This document shows, piece by piece, positions 25,356-34,875 of a stretch of DNA of 64,000 nucleotides. Under the pieces are notes generated by a model. It saw nothing but the letters and a program-made list of their open reading frames with translations, was not told where the DNA came from and did no database searches. Positions within the stretch are counted from its first letter, which is position 1. Each line of letters starts with the position of its first letter. This DNA comes from Bacteroidales bacterium UBA6377 (GTDB lineage Bacteria > Bacteroidota > Bacteroidia > Bacteroidales > UBA932), in the NCBI GenBank assembly GCA_002438805.1, contig DJQV01000015.1, positions 1 to 64,000 of the forward strand, written 5' to 3'. The translations under genes and the position numbers were made by a program.

Positions 25356-26855
25356 ATGGACAAGACCAGTATCGATGCTCAGATCGAGCGTTTCCGCAAG
25401 GGTTTCCCTTGGCTTGACATCATCTCGCCCGCGACCCCGTCCCGCGGGATCGAGGTTCTGGACGAAGAAGCGTCCCGGGAAGCGGCCGCCTACGCGGACT
25501 CCGCACAGACGGACGGCAGGTGCAAATTCGTGCCGGCATCAGGGGCGGCATCCCGGATGTTCAAGGACATCTTCGCCGGGATGGACGAGCCCAACGAGGC
25601 GGTGCGCCGCCTGAGCGACAAGCTCGAAAAATTCGCATTCTACGACCCGGCCGTCTTCGGGACAGCCCCGTTTGACCCTGTCAGGACAGCGCACAGGCTG
25701 CTGACGGCGGAAGGTCTGGACTACGGCAGCAAGCCGAAAGGGGTACTCAAGTTCCACCGCTACCCTGACGAAGTCCGCACCGCCCTGGCAGAACACCTCG
25801 TCGAGGGCCAGGCATATATGCGCAACCCTGACGGCAGCGTCAACCTCACGGTCACCATCACGCCGGAGCACGAACCCCTGTTCCGCGAGGTGCTGGAGGG
25901 GATCCAGGCGGCTTATGAAGAACGCTACGGGGTCAGGTACAACATCACCTTCACATACCAGGACAAGGCCACTGACACCATAGCCGTGGACATGGACAAC
26001 CGTCCGTTCCTCAAGGAAGACGGCACCGTCCTCACACGTCCGGCAGGGCACGGGGCCCTCATCCACAATCTCAACGCCCTCAAGGCCGAGCTCGTGTCCA
26101 TCAAGAACATAGACAACGTCTGCGTGGAGAGGCTGCAGCCCGTGACATACCGCTGGAAAAAAGTGCTCATGGGGCGCGCCCTGCAGCTGCGCGACACCAT
26201 ACGCGGCTACATCTTCGCCCTCGACCAGATGACACAGATGCGCAAGGAGATGTCCGACTTGGCATATATCCCCGGATACAACATCAACCTCGACGACCCG
26301 TATGCGACCCCGGAGTGCCAGGACCTCTGCAATGAGATCGAAGTCTTCCTGCGCGACACCCTGTGCATTGAGCTGCCGGAAGCCAAGGACTGCCGCGACA
26401 GAGCACAGGCCCTCCGCGCAAAACTCGACCGTCCCATAAGGGTGTGCGGCATGGTGCGCAACCAGGGGGAACCCGGCGGCGGCCCGTTCATCATCCGCGG
26501 CAGCGACGGGGCGACATCCTTACAGATACTCGAGGCTGCCCAGATCAACCCCGACGATCCCCGTTCAGCCGAACTTCTCAAAGGCTCCACACACTTTAAT
26601 CCAGTGGACATAGTCTGCTGTCTGGAGAACCACGAGGGCCGTCACTTCGACCTCACAGCCCATGTGGACGAAGAGACCGGACTCATCAGCCGCAAGAGCT
26701 GGCACGGACGCGAGCTCAAGGCCCTTGAACTGCCGGGCCTGTGGAACGGATCCATGTCCGACTGGAACACCCTTTTCGTCGAAGTGCCGCTTGAGACATT
26801 CAATCCGGTGAAGACCGTTCTCGACCTTCTGAGACCGGCACACCAGCAGCAATAA
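25356..26855 (+). CDS. DUF4301 protein, nucleotidyltransferase-like N-terminus
   Basis: This 499-residue DUF4301 family protein has no established function. Near residue 60 the segment KFVPASGAASRMFKD resembles the nucleotide-binding loop of sugar-nucleotide pyrophosphorylases (consensus like AAGxGTRM). Other conserved-looking blocks are GVLKFHRYPDEVRTA, ITPEHEPLF, PAGHGALIHNLN and DIVCCLENHEG. The last gene of the recF operon, it starts 13 bases after pdxB. A transferase role is inference only. Confidence 0.8.
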   Translation: MDKTSIDAQIERFRKGFPWLDIISPATPSRGIEVLDEEASREAAAYADSAQTDGRCKFVPASGAASRMFKDIFAGMDEPNEAVRRLSDKLEKFAFYDPAVFGTAPFDPVRTAHRLLTAEGLDYGSKPKGVLKFHRYPDEVRTALAEHLVEGQAYMRNPDGSVNLTVTITPEHEPLFREVLEGIQAAYEERYGVRYNITFTYQDKATDTIAVDMDNRPFLKEDGTVLTRPAGHGALIHNLNALKAELVSIKNIDNVCVERLQPVTYRWKKVLMGRALQLRDTIRGYIFALDQMTQMRKEMSDLAYIPGYNINLDDPYATPECQDLCNEIEVFLRDTLCIELPEAKDCRDRAQALRAKLDRPIRVCGMVRNQGEPGGGPFIIRGSDGATSLQILEAAQINPDDPRSAELLKGSTHFNPVDIVCCLENHEGRHFDLTAHVDEETGLISRKSWHGRELKALELPGLWNGSMSDWNTLFVEVPLETFNPVKTVLDLLRPAHQQQ

Positions 26856-26861
26856 CTTGCC

Positions 26862-26880
26862 CCGCGCCCTGTCGCGGTTT
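26862..26880 (+). terminator. weak terminator after the recF operon
   Basis: CCGCG (26862-26866) and CGCGG (26873-26877) form a short stem followed by TTT. Confidence 0.45.
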
Positions 26881-26893
26881 CAAAAATAATAAG

Positions 26894-26935
26894 TATCTTT
26901 GCGCCCGCGCACTCGCAAGAGAAAAGCGGGCGTTT
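26894..26935 (+). promoter_or_regulatory. promoter of the methylmalonyl-CoA decarboxylase operon with adjoining hairpin
   Basis: The -7 box TATCTTTG (26894-26901) is followed at once by an inverted repeat, CGCCCGC (26902-26908) and GCGGGCG (26926-26932), then TTT. The hairpin would sit at the very 5' end of the transcript or act as a terminator for upstream readthrough. Confidence 0.55.
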
Positions 26936-26952
26936 AGAATATCATCATCAAT

Positions 26953-28515
26953 ATGAGCATACAAGAAGAGAAAATCGCAGAGCTCGTCGAAAGACGCGCC
27001 TCGGCCGCTCTCGGAGGAGGGCAGAAGCGCATTGACGCACAGCACGCCAAGGGCAAGCTCACGGCGAGAGAAAGGATCGCCAGACTTCTCGATCCTGGCA
27101 GTTTCGAGGAGTTCGACATGTTTGTGCACCATCGCTGCACGGATTTCGGCATGGAGGCCTCGCACATCGACGGTGACGGGGTCGTAACGGGACAAGGCAC
27201 CATAGACGGCAGGCTCGTCTTCGTCTTCGCCCAGGACTTCACCGTCAACGGAGGCTCGCTCTCCAAGACGATGTCGGAGAAGATCTGCAAGGTCATGGAC
27301 ATGGCCGTCAAGGTCGGCGCCCCGATCATAGGGCTCAACGACTCCGGCGGAGCCCGCATCCAGGAGGGCATCGACGCGCTCGCAGGCTACGGTGAGATTT
27401 TCGAGAGGAACATCCTCGCAAGCGGCGTGGTTCCCCAGATCAGCGGAATATTCGGCCCTTGCGCGGGCGGAGCGGTATACTCCCCAGCCCTGACGGATTT
27501 CACCCTGATGGTCGAGAACACCTCATATATGTTCCTCACAGGCCCCTCCGTAGTGAAGTCAGTCACCGGAGAGACCGTGGATCAGGAGCAGCTCGGAGGG
27601 GCATCAGTGCACGCATCCAAGTCAGGAGTGGCACACTTCTGCGCAGCATCCGAGGACGAGGGCATCGCCAATATACGCCGCCTGCTTTCGTTCATACCTC
27701 AGAACAACATGGAAAAGGCACCGCTGCGCCAGACTTCCGATCCGGCAGGCAGGGTGGACGATGCGCTCAACAGCATAATACCTGACAACCCCAACAAGGC
27801 ATACGACATGTACGGCGTAATCAGCAGCATTGCTGACGACGGCGACTTCTTCGAGGTTCACAAGGACTTCGCCAAGAACATCATCACAGGCTTCGCCCAC
27901 ATGGGCGGACGGAGCATCGGCATAGTGGCCAACCAGCCGCGTGTGCTCGCGGGTGTGCTTGACATCAACGCGTCACGCAAGGCGGCACGTTTCGTCCGTT
28001 TCTGCGACGCGTTCAACATCCCTCTCGTGACCTTGGTCGATGTCCCGGGATTCCTCTGCGGCACGCAGCAGGAGTACGGCGCGATCATCACCAACGGCGC
28101 CAAGCTCCTCTACGCCTACGGTGAGGCCACCGTGCCTAAGGTCACCGTGACACTCCGCAAGAGCTACGGCGGAGCACACATTGTAATGAGCTGCAAGCAG
28201 CTGCGCGGTGACATCAACTACGCATGGCCGTCTGCAAACTACGCCGTGATGGGAGCTGAAGGTGCTGTGGGCATCATCTACGGCAAGGAACTCAAGGCCG
28301 AGACCGACCCTCAGAAGCAGGCCGCACTCGCCGAAGAGAAGAAGAAAGAATACAACGATCTTTTCTGCAACCCATATCAGGCCGCGCAGAAGGGATACAT
28401 CGAGGATGTAATCGAGCCGCGCAACACAAGATTCCGCGTTATCCGCGCACTTGAGGTGCTCGACGGCAAGCATCAGGAAATGCCAGCAAAGAAACATGAC
28501 AACCTGCCTCTTTAG
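26953..28515 (+). CDS. mmdA: methylmalonyl-CoA decarboxylase, carboxyltransferase subunit
   Basis: This 520-residue acyl-CoA carboxyltransferase transfers the carboxyl group of methylmalonyl-CoA to the biotin carrier. The two crotonase-like halves are visible, with GLNDSGGARIQEG and CAGGAVYSPA in the first and the later VPGFLCG, followed by GAKLLYAYGEATVPKVT, in the second. It heads an operon with gamma, biotin-carrier and beta subunits, defining a sodium-pumping decarboxylase of the succinate-propionate pathway. Confidence 0.95.
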   Translation: MSIQEEKIAELVERRASAALGGGQKRIDAQHAKGKLTARERIARLLDPGSFEEFDMFVHHRCTDFGMEASHIDGDGVVTGQGTIDGRLVFVFAQDFTVNGGSLSKTMSEKICKVMDMAVKVGAPIIGLNDSGGARIQEGIDALAGYGEIFERNILASGVVPQISGIFGPCAGGAVYSPALTDFTLMVENTSYMFLTGPSVVKSVTGETVDQEQLGGASVHASKSGVAHFCAASEDEGIANIRRLLSFIPQNNMEKAPLRQTSDPAGRVDDALNSIIPDNPNKAYDMYGVISSIADDGDFFEVHKDFAKNIITGFAHMGGRSIGIVANQPRVLAGVLDINASRKAARFVRFCDAFNIPLVTLVDVPGFLCGTQQEYGAIITNGAKLLYAYGEATVPKVTVTLRKSYGGAHIVMSCKQLRGDINYAWPSANYAVMGAEGAVGIIYGKELKAETDPQKQAALAEEKKKEYNDLFCNPYQAAQKGYIEDVIEPRNTRFRVIRALEVLDGKHQEMPAKKHDNLPL

Positions 28516-28906
28516 TCTCCTCACCGCGGGTTCGGACAGGATGGCCCAGACCGACCCGCACGGATGGACGCTAACGCTCATCAGCGTGGCGGTGGTATTT
28601 CTGGCCCTTGTCATCCTGTACTTCATCTACAGTCTCTCGGGAGCCATCTTCTCCGGGAAGATATCCTTCAAGCGTGCGCCGAAAGCCACGAAAGCCTCCC
28701 CTGATTCCGAAGTGGCCGCAGCCATCGCGCTCGCTCTCCAGGCCGAATGCAGTTCGGACGATGAGATAGCGGCAGTGGCAGCCCTCTGCCTGTATCTGGG
28801 AGACAGCATCCACGATGTGGAGAGCGGCGTCATAACAATCAAGCACAATCCCGCCTCTGCATGGGACGGGGCTCAGTTCAACTTCAGAAAACAAATAAGG
28901 AAATGA
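28496..28906 (+). CDS. sodium-pumping decarboxylase gamma subunit (OadG-like)
   Basis: This 136-residue protein has one membrane helix (TLTLISVAVVFLALVILYFIY) and a cytoplasmic charged tail, typical of OadG subunits that anchor and assemble the complex. The start is uncertain. An ATG at 28496 overlaps mmdA by 20 bases and gives a short hydrophobic leader ending MAQ; an ATG at 28541 starts after mmdA at MAQTDPHGW. Its end overlaps the biotin-carrier ATG (ATGA). Confidence 0.8.
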   Translation: MTTCLFSLLTAGSDRMAQTDPHGWTLTLISVAVVFLALVILYFIYSLSGAIFSGKISFKRAPKATKASPDSEVAAAIALALQAECSSDDEIAAVAALCLYLGDSIHDVESGVITIKHNPASAWDGAQFNFRKQIRK

Positions 28907-29328
28907 AAGAATACAAGTTCAAGATCAACGGCAAAGAATATAATGTAGCCGTAGCCGGCGTGGAAGGCAACAACGCCAGCGTCACAGTCAACGGTGTCAC
29001 CTACAATGTGGAGATTGAAGGCGGAGCCCCCGCAGTGCAGGCAGTCCCTGTCCAGACAGCGGCCCCGGCAGCAGCTTCTCCCGCACCGCAGGCCGCCGCT
29101 GCTCCGAAAGCCGGCGGCAAGGACATCGTCTCCCCTCTCCCGGGCGTAATCATCAGCGTCGACGTCAAGGAAGGCCAGGCAGTGAAGCGCGGCCAGAAGG
29201 TTGCTGTCATCGAGGCCATGAAGATGGAGAACGAGATCCTCTCAGATGTGGACGGCACTGTGACCGCAGTCCATGTCTCCAAGGGAGATTCCGTGCTTGA
29301 GGATGCCAAAATCGTGACAATCGCCTGA
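28903..29328 (+). CDS. biotin carboxyl carrier subunit
   Basis: This 141-residue protein has an N-terminal beta domain, an Ala/Pro-rich linker (residues about 42-70) and a C-terminal biotinyl domain. The biotinylated lysine is K107 in EAMKMEN. It shuttles the carboxyl group from MmdA to the membrane beta subunit. It overlaps its neighbours on both sides by a few bases. Confidence 0.95.
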   Translation: MKEYKFKINGKEYNVAVAGVEGNNASVTVNGVTYNVEIEGGAPAVQAVPVQTAAPAAASPAPQAAAAPKAGGKDIVSPLPGVIISVDVKEGQAVKRGQKVAVIEAMKMENEILSDVDGTVTAVHVSKGDSVLEDAKIVTIA

Positions 29329-30470
29329 TGGAAAACGTCATAGACAGCCTGCAGCAGTTCTGGCAGTTCACAGGATTCGCCAACTGCACCTGGCAGCATC
29401 TGGTGATGATCCTGATAGGCCTGGTGTTCATCACACTCGGCATCGTCAAGAAATGGGAGCCGCTTCTGCTTGTCCCGATCGGCTTCGGAATGATCATCGG
29501 CAACATTCCTCTCCCGATGGGGATGAATGTCAGCATATACGAAGAAGGATCCGTTCTCAACATCCTCTACCAGGGTGTGCGTCAGGGCTGGTATCCGCCG
29601 CTGATATTCCTCGGCATCGGAGCGATGACCGACTTCTCCGCCCTCATCTCGCAGCCGAAGCTGATCCTCATCGGAGCAGCGGCACAGTTGGGTATCTTCG
29701 GAGCTTACATACTGGCTCTCACCATGGGCTTCGCCCCTAACGAAGCCGGTGCCATCGGCATCATCGGCGGTGCTGACGGCCCTACCGCCATATTCCTCAG
29801 CTCCAAGCTCGCTCCTGAGCTGATGGGAGCCATCGCAGTGTCGGCATACTCATACATGGCTCTTGTGCCTGTCATCCAGAAACCGATAATGCTCCTGCTC
29901 ACCACCAAGAAAGAGCGTCTCATCAGGATGAGCAAACCACGTACAGTAAGCCAGAAGGAGAAGATCATCTTCCCTATCATCGGCTTCATCTGCACCGCGT
30001 TCATCGTCCCGTCCGGACTTCCGCTCCTCGGCATGCTCTTCTTCGGCAACCTGCTCAAGGAGAGCGGTGTGACCAAGAGGCTCGCCACCACCGTAAGCGG
30101 TCCGCTCATCGATGTGGTGACCACTCTTATCGGCGTCACCGTAGGTGCGTCAACTCAGGCTGACGTATTCCTGACAGGCAATTCCGTCAAGATTTTCGCA
30201 CTCGGTCTCATCTCCTTTGTCATCGCCACCTTCGGCGGGGTATGCTTCGCCAAGCTGATGAACCTCTTCCTGCCGGAGGGCAAGAAGATCAACCCGCTCA
30301 TCGGCAACGCCGGAGTATCAGCAGTGCCTGATGCGGCCCGCGTCTCCGAGACCGTAGGCCTCGAAGCTGACCCGTCCAACCACCTGCTCACCCATGCCAT
30401 GGCCCCTAATGTGGCCGGTGTGATCGGTTCCGCTGTGGCTGCCGGTATTCTGCTCGGATTCCTCGGATAG
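29328..30470 (+). CDS. oadB: sodium-translocating decarboxylase beta subunit
   Basis: This 380-residue multi-pass membrane protein releases CO2 from carboxybiotin and couples this to sodium export. The family motif GGADGPTAIF is present in the middle, and NAGVSAVPDAARV lies near the end. The ATG shares a base with the biotin-carrier stop (TGATG). The operon ends here, 124 bases before the V-ATPase operon. Confidence 0.95.
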   Translation: MENVIDSLQQFWQFTGFANCTWQHLVMILIGLVFITLGIVKKWEPLLLVPIGFGMIIGNIPLPMGMNVSIYEEGSVLNILYQGVRQGWYPPLIFLGIGAMTDFSALISQPKLILIGAAAQLGIFGAYILALTMGFAPNEAGAIGIIGGADGPTAIFLSSKLAPELMGAIAVSAYSYMALVPVIQKPIMLLLTTKKERLIRMSKPRTVSQKEKIIFPIIGFICTAFIVPSGLPLLGMLFFGNLLKESGVTKRLATTVSGPLIDVVTTLIGVTVGASTQADVFLTGNSVKIFALGLISFVIATFGGVCFAKLMNLFLPEGKKINPLIGNAGVSAVPDAARVSETVGLEADPSNHLLTHAMAPNVAGVIGSAVAAGILLGFLG

Positions 30471-30533
30471 CAATACCTGTACATGCCGTGACACAGGGCC
30501 GCCTTACATATTGAATTTGACTTTATTTTTGCG

Positions 30534-30541
30534 TATATTTG
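30534..30541 (+). promoter_or_regulatory. -7 box of the V-ATPase operon
   Basis: TATATTTG, its last base being the first base of the hairpin at 30541-30569. The ATG follows at 30594. Confidence 0.6.
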
Positions 30542-30574
30542 TGCCTGACCGCAACTCGCGGCCAGGCACTTTTT
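30541..30574 (+). terminator. terminator-like hairpin overlapping the V-ATPase promoter
   Basis: GTGCCTG (30541-30547) pairs with CAGGCAC (30563-30569), with an inner CCGC/GCGG extension across one mismatch, followed by TTTTT. It probably ends the decarboxylase transcript, yet it lies directly on the V-ATPase start region. Confidence 0.65.
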
Positions 30575-30593
30575 GACTAATAACAAACTCTAT

Positions 30594-31208
30594 ATGTCCA
30601 ACAAACTACAGGAACTTACCGACAAGCTCTACAACGAGGGACTGTCGAAAGGCAAGGAGGAGGGAGAACTTCTTCTTGCCAAGGCACATAAGCAAGCCGA
30701 CGAGATAGTGGCCGGGGCCCGCGCCGAGGCAGCATCCATAGTAGCGGCGGCAGAAAAGGACGCCGCGTCGCTCAAGGCCAAGGCCGAATCCGACATCAGG
30801 ATGGCCGCCTCTCAGAGCCTCCAGACAGCCAAGAAGAGCATTGAGGACCTTCTGGTCGGCTCTCTGGTCAACAGCAAGGTCGGCGATGCCCTCACCGATC
30901 CGGAGTTCATCAAGAAGATCATCAGCGCCGTGGCCGACAAGTTCAATGCCGAGGAAAGCTGCGATCTTTCCCTCGTCCTCCCCGCCACCATGCAGTCTGA
31001 GCTGGAGCCGTGGGTCAAGGACAGCCTGCAGGAAACCCTCGGCAAGGGCGTACAGGCGCAATTCTCCAAGAAACTTGCCGGAGGCTTCACCATCGGCCCC
31101 AAGGGTGGCAGCTGGTATGTCAGTCTGAGCGACGAGACTTTCCGCGAACTCATCTCCGGTTACATCCGCCCTGTGACAAGGAAGATTCTCTTCGGACAGG
31201 ATGAATAA
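30594..31208 (+). CDS. ntpE: V-type ATPase subunit E
   Basis: This 204-residue peripheral-stalk subunit has a long alanine-rich N-terminal helix (coiled coil, about residues 1-85) and a globular C-terminal domain. First gene of the seven-gene V-ATPase operon. The ATG at 30594 (MSNKLQELTDKL) is preferred to an upstream in-frame start at 30573. It overlaps the DUF2764 gene by 8 bases. Confidence 0.88.
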   Translation: MSNKLQELTDKLYNEGLSKGKEEGELLLAKAHKQADEIVAGARAEAASIVAAAEKDAASLKAKAESDIRMAASQSLQTAKKSIEDLLVGSLVNSKVGDALTDPEFIKKIISAVADKFNAEESCDLSLVLPATMQSELEPWVKDSLQETLGKGVQAQFSKKLAGGFTIGPKGGSWYVSLSDETFRELISGYIRPVTRKILFGQDE

Positions 31209-31812
31209 CTACGAGTACATCATAGCGGGCCTGCCCCTTCTGCAGAGCGGTTCACCGAAAGCGTGGCACATAGACACCGCCGCCGTTCTGGAGGAGATAC
31301 GCTCACAGCTCTCCGGACGGGACAACTCCATCCTGGATTTTTTCCTCTCCGGATATGACGAGGAAAGCCTCGGGCCGGACTTCTACCTCGCAGCACTGAA
31401 GCACCGCAACCGTTTCGTCCGCGGGTTCTTCACCTACGACCTCATGGTCCGAAACACAAAAGTCAACTGGGTCAACTCCACCGTCGGCCGCCCGGAAGGG
31501 ACTGACATCATCAGGATCGACAGCGGATTGGAAGATGAAGAGCTGCTCAGGCAGGAAGTCCAGACCGTACTTGACTGCGGCAGCATTCTCCACAGAGAGA
31601 GGGGGCTTGACGACCTGATGTGGCGCAAGGCGGACGAACTGGCCCTCTGGTCGCTCTTCGATCTGGATCTCATCCTAGCCTTCGTCGCCAAGCTGAAGGT
31701 GGTGGAACGCTGGGAAAGGCTCGACCCGGAGACGGGGCAGAAATATTTCCGCAAACTCGTACAGGAGATACGCTCAACATACGACAACAAGAAAAACACA
31801 CAGATACAATGA
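31201..31812 (+). CDS. DUF2764 protein, probable V-ATPase subunit C/d equivalent
   Basis: This 203-residue DUF2764 protein lies between subunits E and A in the same order as in other bacteria with this type of operon. There it is thought to replace the C (d) subunit that couples the rotor to the ring. It opens MNNYEYIIAGLPLL and has no catalytic motif. Its stop overlaps the ATG of the A subunit. Confidence 0.8.
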   Translation: MNNYEYIIAGLPLLQSGSPKAWHIDTAAVLEEIRSQLSGRDNSILDFFLSGYDEESLGPDFYLAALKHRNRFVRGFFTYDLMVRNTKVNWVNSTVGRPEGTDIIRIDSGLEDEELLRQEVQTVLDCGSILHRERGLDDLMWRKADELALWSLFDLDLILAFVAKLKVVERWERLDPETGQKYFRKLVQEIRSTYDNKKNTQIQ

Positions 31813-33548
31813 ATACTACAGGAAAGGTGACAGGCATCGTCTCCAACCTCGTGACGGTGAGCGTCGACGGACCGGTGGCGGAAAATGAGCTCTGCCACAT
31901 CGACCTCGGAGGGACCCAGCTCCTGGCCGAGGTCATCAAGGTCAACGGAGACAAGGCTTCCGTGCAGGTCTTCGAGAGCACCCGAGGCCTCAAGAACGGC
32001 GACAAGGTCGAGTTCCTCGGCAGGATGCTTGAGGCGACCCTCGGGCCCGGACTCCTGTCCAGCGTCTACGATGGTCTGCAGAACGACCTCACCACCATGA
32101 CCGGAGTCTTCCTCAAGCGAGGAGAATACACCGACCCTCTGGACCGCAAGAAGCTCTGGGACTTCACTCCCCTCGCCAAGCCTGGCGACAAGGTTTCAGC
32201 CGCCGACTGGCTCGGCGAAGTCAAGGAAGGATGGCTGCCCCACAAGATAATGGTGCCGTTCAACTTCAAAGGAGATTTCACCGTCAAGTCGGTAGCCCCT
32301 GCCGGGCAGTACAATGTCGATACGGTGATCGCCACGCTCACAGGCCCTGACGGGGACGTGGATGTGACCATGACACAGAAGTGGCCTGTCAAGGTGGCTG
32401 TCAAGGCTTACCGCGAAAAGCCGCGCCCGGAAAAGATCATGGAGACCGGAGTGCGCGTGATTGACAGTTTCAACCCCATCGCGGAAGGCGGCACGGGCTT
32501 CATCCCTGGACCGTTCGGCTGCGGAAAGACCGTGCTCCAGCACGCCATAGCCAAGCAGGGCGAAGCCGATGTGATAGTGATGGCGGCCTGCGGAGAACGT
32601 GCCAACGAGGTCGTTGAGATTTTCACCGAGTTCCCTGAACTCATCGACCCGCACACGGGGCGCAAGCTCATGGAGCGCACCACCATCATCTGCAACACTT
32701 CCAACATGCCTGTGGCCGCACGCGAGGCATCCGTCTACACGGCCATGACCATCTGTGAGTATTACCGAGCCATGGGGCTGCGCTGCCTGCTCCTGGCAGA
32801 CTCCACCTCACGTTGGGCCCAGGCCCTCAGGGAGATGTCCAACCGTATGGAGGAGCTCCCGGGCGCGGATGCGTTCCCTGTTGACCTCTCGGCCATCATC
32901 TCCAACTTCTACGCCCGTGCCGGCATGGTACGTCTGGTGAACGGGAAGACCGGGGCGATCACATTCATCGGCACGGTCTCACCTGCCGGAGGCAACCTCA
33001 AGGAGCCTGTGACAGAATCCACCAAGAAGGCGGCCCGATGCTTCTACGCCCTGGAGCAGAGCCGCGCCGACCAGAAGCGCTACCCTGCCGTCAACCCTAT
33101 CGAATCCTACTCCAAGTATCTCGAATATCCTGAAATCATCTCATACCTCGACTCCAAGATCGAGAAAGGCTGGGTAGACAAGGTGCTCAAAGCCAAGAAT
33201 ATAGTAAGGCGCGGCAAGGAGATGGCCGACCAGATTAACATCCTGGGAGACGATGGAGTGCCGATGAGTTACCACGAGTCTTTCTGGAAGTCGGAGCTCA
33301 TCGACTTCGCTTTCCTCCAGCAGGACGCGTTCGACGCCATCGATGCGGTGTCCTCAATGGACAGGCAGAAATATATGCTGGACCTGATTCTCGGCATCTG
33401 TGAGCGTACCTTCAACTTCGACAACTTCGAGACATGCCGCACATTCTTCAAGCAGCTCATCAACATCCTCAAGCAGATGAACTACTCCGAATATCAGGGC
33501 GACAAGTTCAAGGAATATCAGCAGCAGCTGGCTAAACATCTCTCATAA
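31809..33548 (+). CDS. ntpA: V-type ATPase catalytic subunit A
   Basis: This 579-residue catalytic subunit has P-loop GPFGCGKT at residues 234-241 and the A-type insertion before it. The start is the ATG at 31809 (MNTTGKVTGI); the open frame runs further upstream inside DUF2764 but is not homologous there. It is followed after one base by subunit B. Confidence 0.96.
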   Translation: MNTTGKVTGIVSNLVTVSVDGPVAENELCHIDLGGTQLLAEVIKVNGDKASVQVFESTRGLKNGDKVEFLGRMLEATLGPGLLSSVYDGLQNDLTTMTGVFLKRGEYTDPLDRKKLWDFTPLAKPGDKVSAADWLGEVKEGWLPHKIMVPFNFKGDFTVKSVAPAGQYNVDTVIATLTGPDGDVDVTMTQKWPVKVAVKAYREKPRPEKIMETGVRVIDSFNPIAEGGTGFIPGPFGCGKTVLQHAIAKQGEADVIVMAACGERANEVVEIFTEFPELIDPHTGRKLMERTTIICNTSNMPVAAREASVYTAMTICEYYRAMGLRCLLLADSTSRWAQALREMSNRMEELPGADAFPVDLSAIISNFYARAGMVRLVNGKTGAITFIGTVSPAGGNLKEPVTESTKKAARCFYALEQSRADQKRYPAVNPIESYSKYLEYPEIISYLDSKIEKGWVDKVLKAKNIVRRGKEMADQINILGDDGVPMSYHESFWKSELIDFAFLQQDAFDAIDAVSSMDRQKYMLDLILGICERTFNFDNFETCRTFFKQLINILKQMNYSEYQGDKFKEYQQQLAKHLS

Positions 33549-33549
33549 C

Positions 33550-34869
33550 ATGGCAGTCAAAGCATACCAACGCACATACACGCGCCTGAGCGCAATCACC
33601 AAGGCCACCGTGTCCCTAAAGGCCGACGGGGTCGGCAACGATGAACTGGCCACCGTGGACGGACGGCTCGCCCAGGTGGTCAAGACCAAGGGAGACACGG
33701 TCACCCTGCAGGTGTTCTCCGGTACTGAGGGAATCCCCACTGATGCCGAAGTCTCATTCCTCGGAGCCCCTCCGACCCTGAAAGTCAGCGAGCAGCTCTC
33801 CGGACGTTTCTTCAACGCCTACGGCAGGCCTCTCGACGGCGGCCCCGAGGTGGAGGGTGAAGTCCGCGAGATCGGCGGCCCATCCGTCAACCCCTACAAG
33901 CGCCGGCAGCCGTCGGAGCTCATCCCTACCGGCATCGCCGGCATCGACCTCAACAACACCCTCGTCTCAGGCCAGAAGATCCCGTTCTTCGCCGACCCGG
34001 ACCAGCCGTACAACAAGGTGATGGCGGACGTGGCGATGAGGGCTGACGTGGACAAGATCATCCTCGGAGGCATGGGCCTGTCCAACGACGACTACCTCTT
34101 CTTCCGCCACGAATTCGAGTCAGCAGGCGCTCTGGACAGGATAGTGTCCTTTGTCAACACTACTGAAGATCCCCCAGTGGAGCGGCTCCTCATCCCTGAC
34201 ATGGCCCTCGCCGCCGCCGAGTACTTCGCCGTAGACAAGAACGAGAAAGTGCTCGTGCTCCTCACCGACATGACCCTCTATGCCGATGCCCTGTCCATCG
34301 TGTCCAACCGTATGGACCAGATCCCTTCCAAGGATTCAATGCCCGGTTCGCTCTACTCGGACCTCGCCAAGATCTACGAAAAGGCAGTACAGCTCCCGTC
34401 GGGCGGCTCGATCACCATCATAGCCGTGACCACCCTCAACGACGGGGACATCACACACGCCATCCCTGACAACACCGGATACATCACCGAGGGCCAGCTC
34501 TTCCTGCGCGCGGACTCCGATTCGGGCAAGGTCATAGTGGATCCGTTCCGCTCGCTGAGCCGTCTCAAACAGCTTGTCCAGGGAAAGAAGACACGCGAGG
34601 ACCACTCCCAGGTCATGAACGCCGGCGTACGCCTGTACGCCGATGCCCAGAACGCCAAGACAAAGCTCGAGAACGGCTTCGACCTCTCCGACTACGACCT
34701 GCGCTGCCTGGACTACGCCAAGGAATACGCCACCCGTCTGCTCTCGATAGATGTCAACATCACCGTGGAGCAGATGCTCGACACCGCATGGGAGATATTC
34801 GCCAAGTACTTCTCCCCTGCCGAGACAGGCATAAGGCAGTCATTGATAGACAAATACTGGAAGAGTTAA
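33550..34869 (+). CDS. ntpB: V-type ATPase subunit B
   Basis: This 439-residue non-catalytic nucleotide-binding subunit lacks a true P-loop (SGQKIPFFADPD replaces it), as expected for B. Conserved segments include PTGIAGID and SRLKQLVQGK. It lies between A and D in the operon. Confidence 0.95.
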   Translation: MAVKAYQRTYTRLSAITKATVSLKADGVGNDELATVDGRLAQVVKTKGDTVTLQVFSGTEGIPTDAEVSFLGAPPTLKVSEQLSGRFFNAYGRPLDGGPEVEGEVREIGGPSVNPYKRRQPSELIPTGIAGIDLNNTLVSGQKIPFFADPDQPYNKVMADVAMRADVDKIILGGMGLSNDDYLFFRHEFESAGALDRIVSFVNTTEDPPVERLLIPDMALAAAEYFAVDKNEKVLVLLTDMTLYADALSIVSNRMDQIPSKDSMPGSLYSDLAKIYEKAVQLPSGGSITIIAVTTLNDGDITHAIPDNTGYITEGQLFLRADSDSGKVIVDPFRSLSRLKQLVQGKKTREDHSQVMNAGVRLYADAQNAKTKLENGFDLSDYDLRCLDYAKEYATRLLSIDVNITVEQMLDTAWEIFAKYFSPAETGIRQSLIDKYWKS

Positions 34870-34875
34870 CATACT

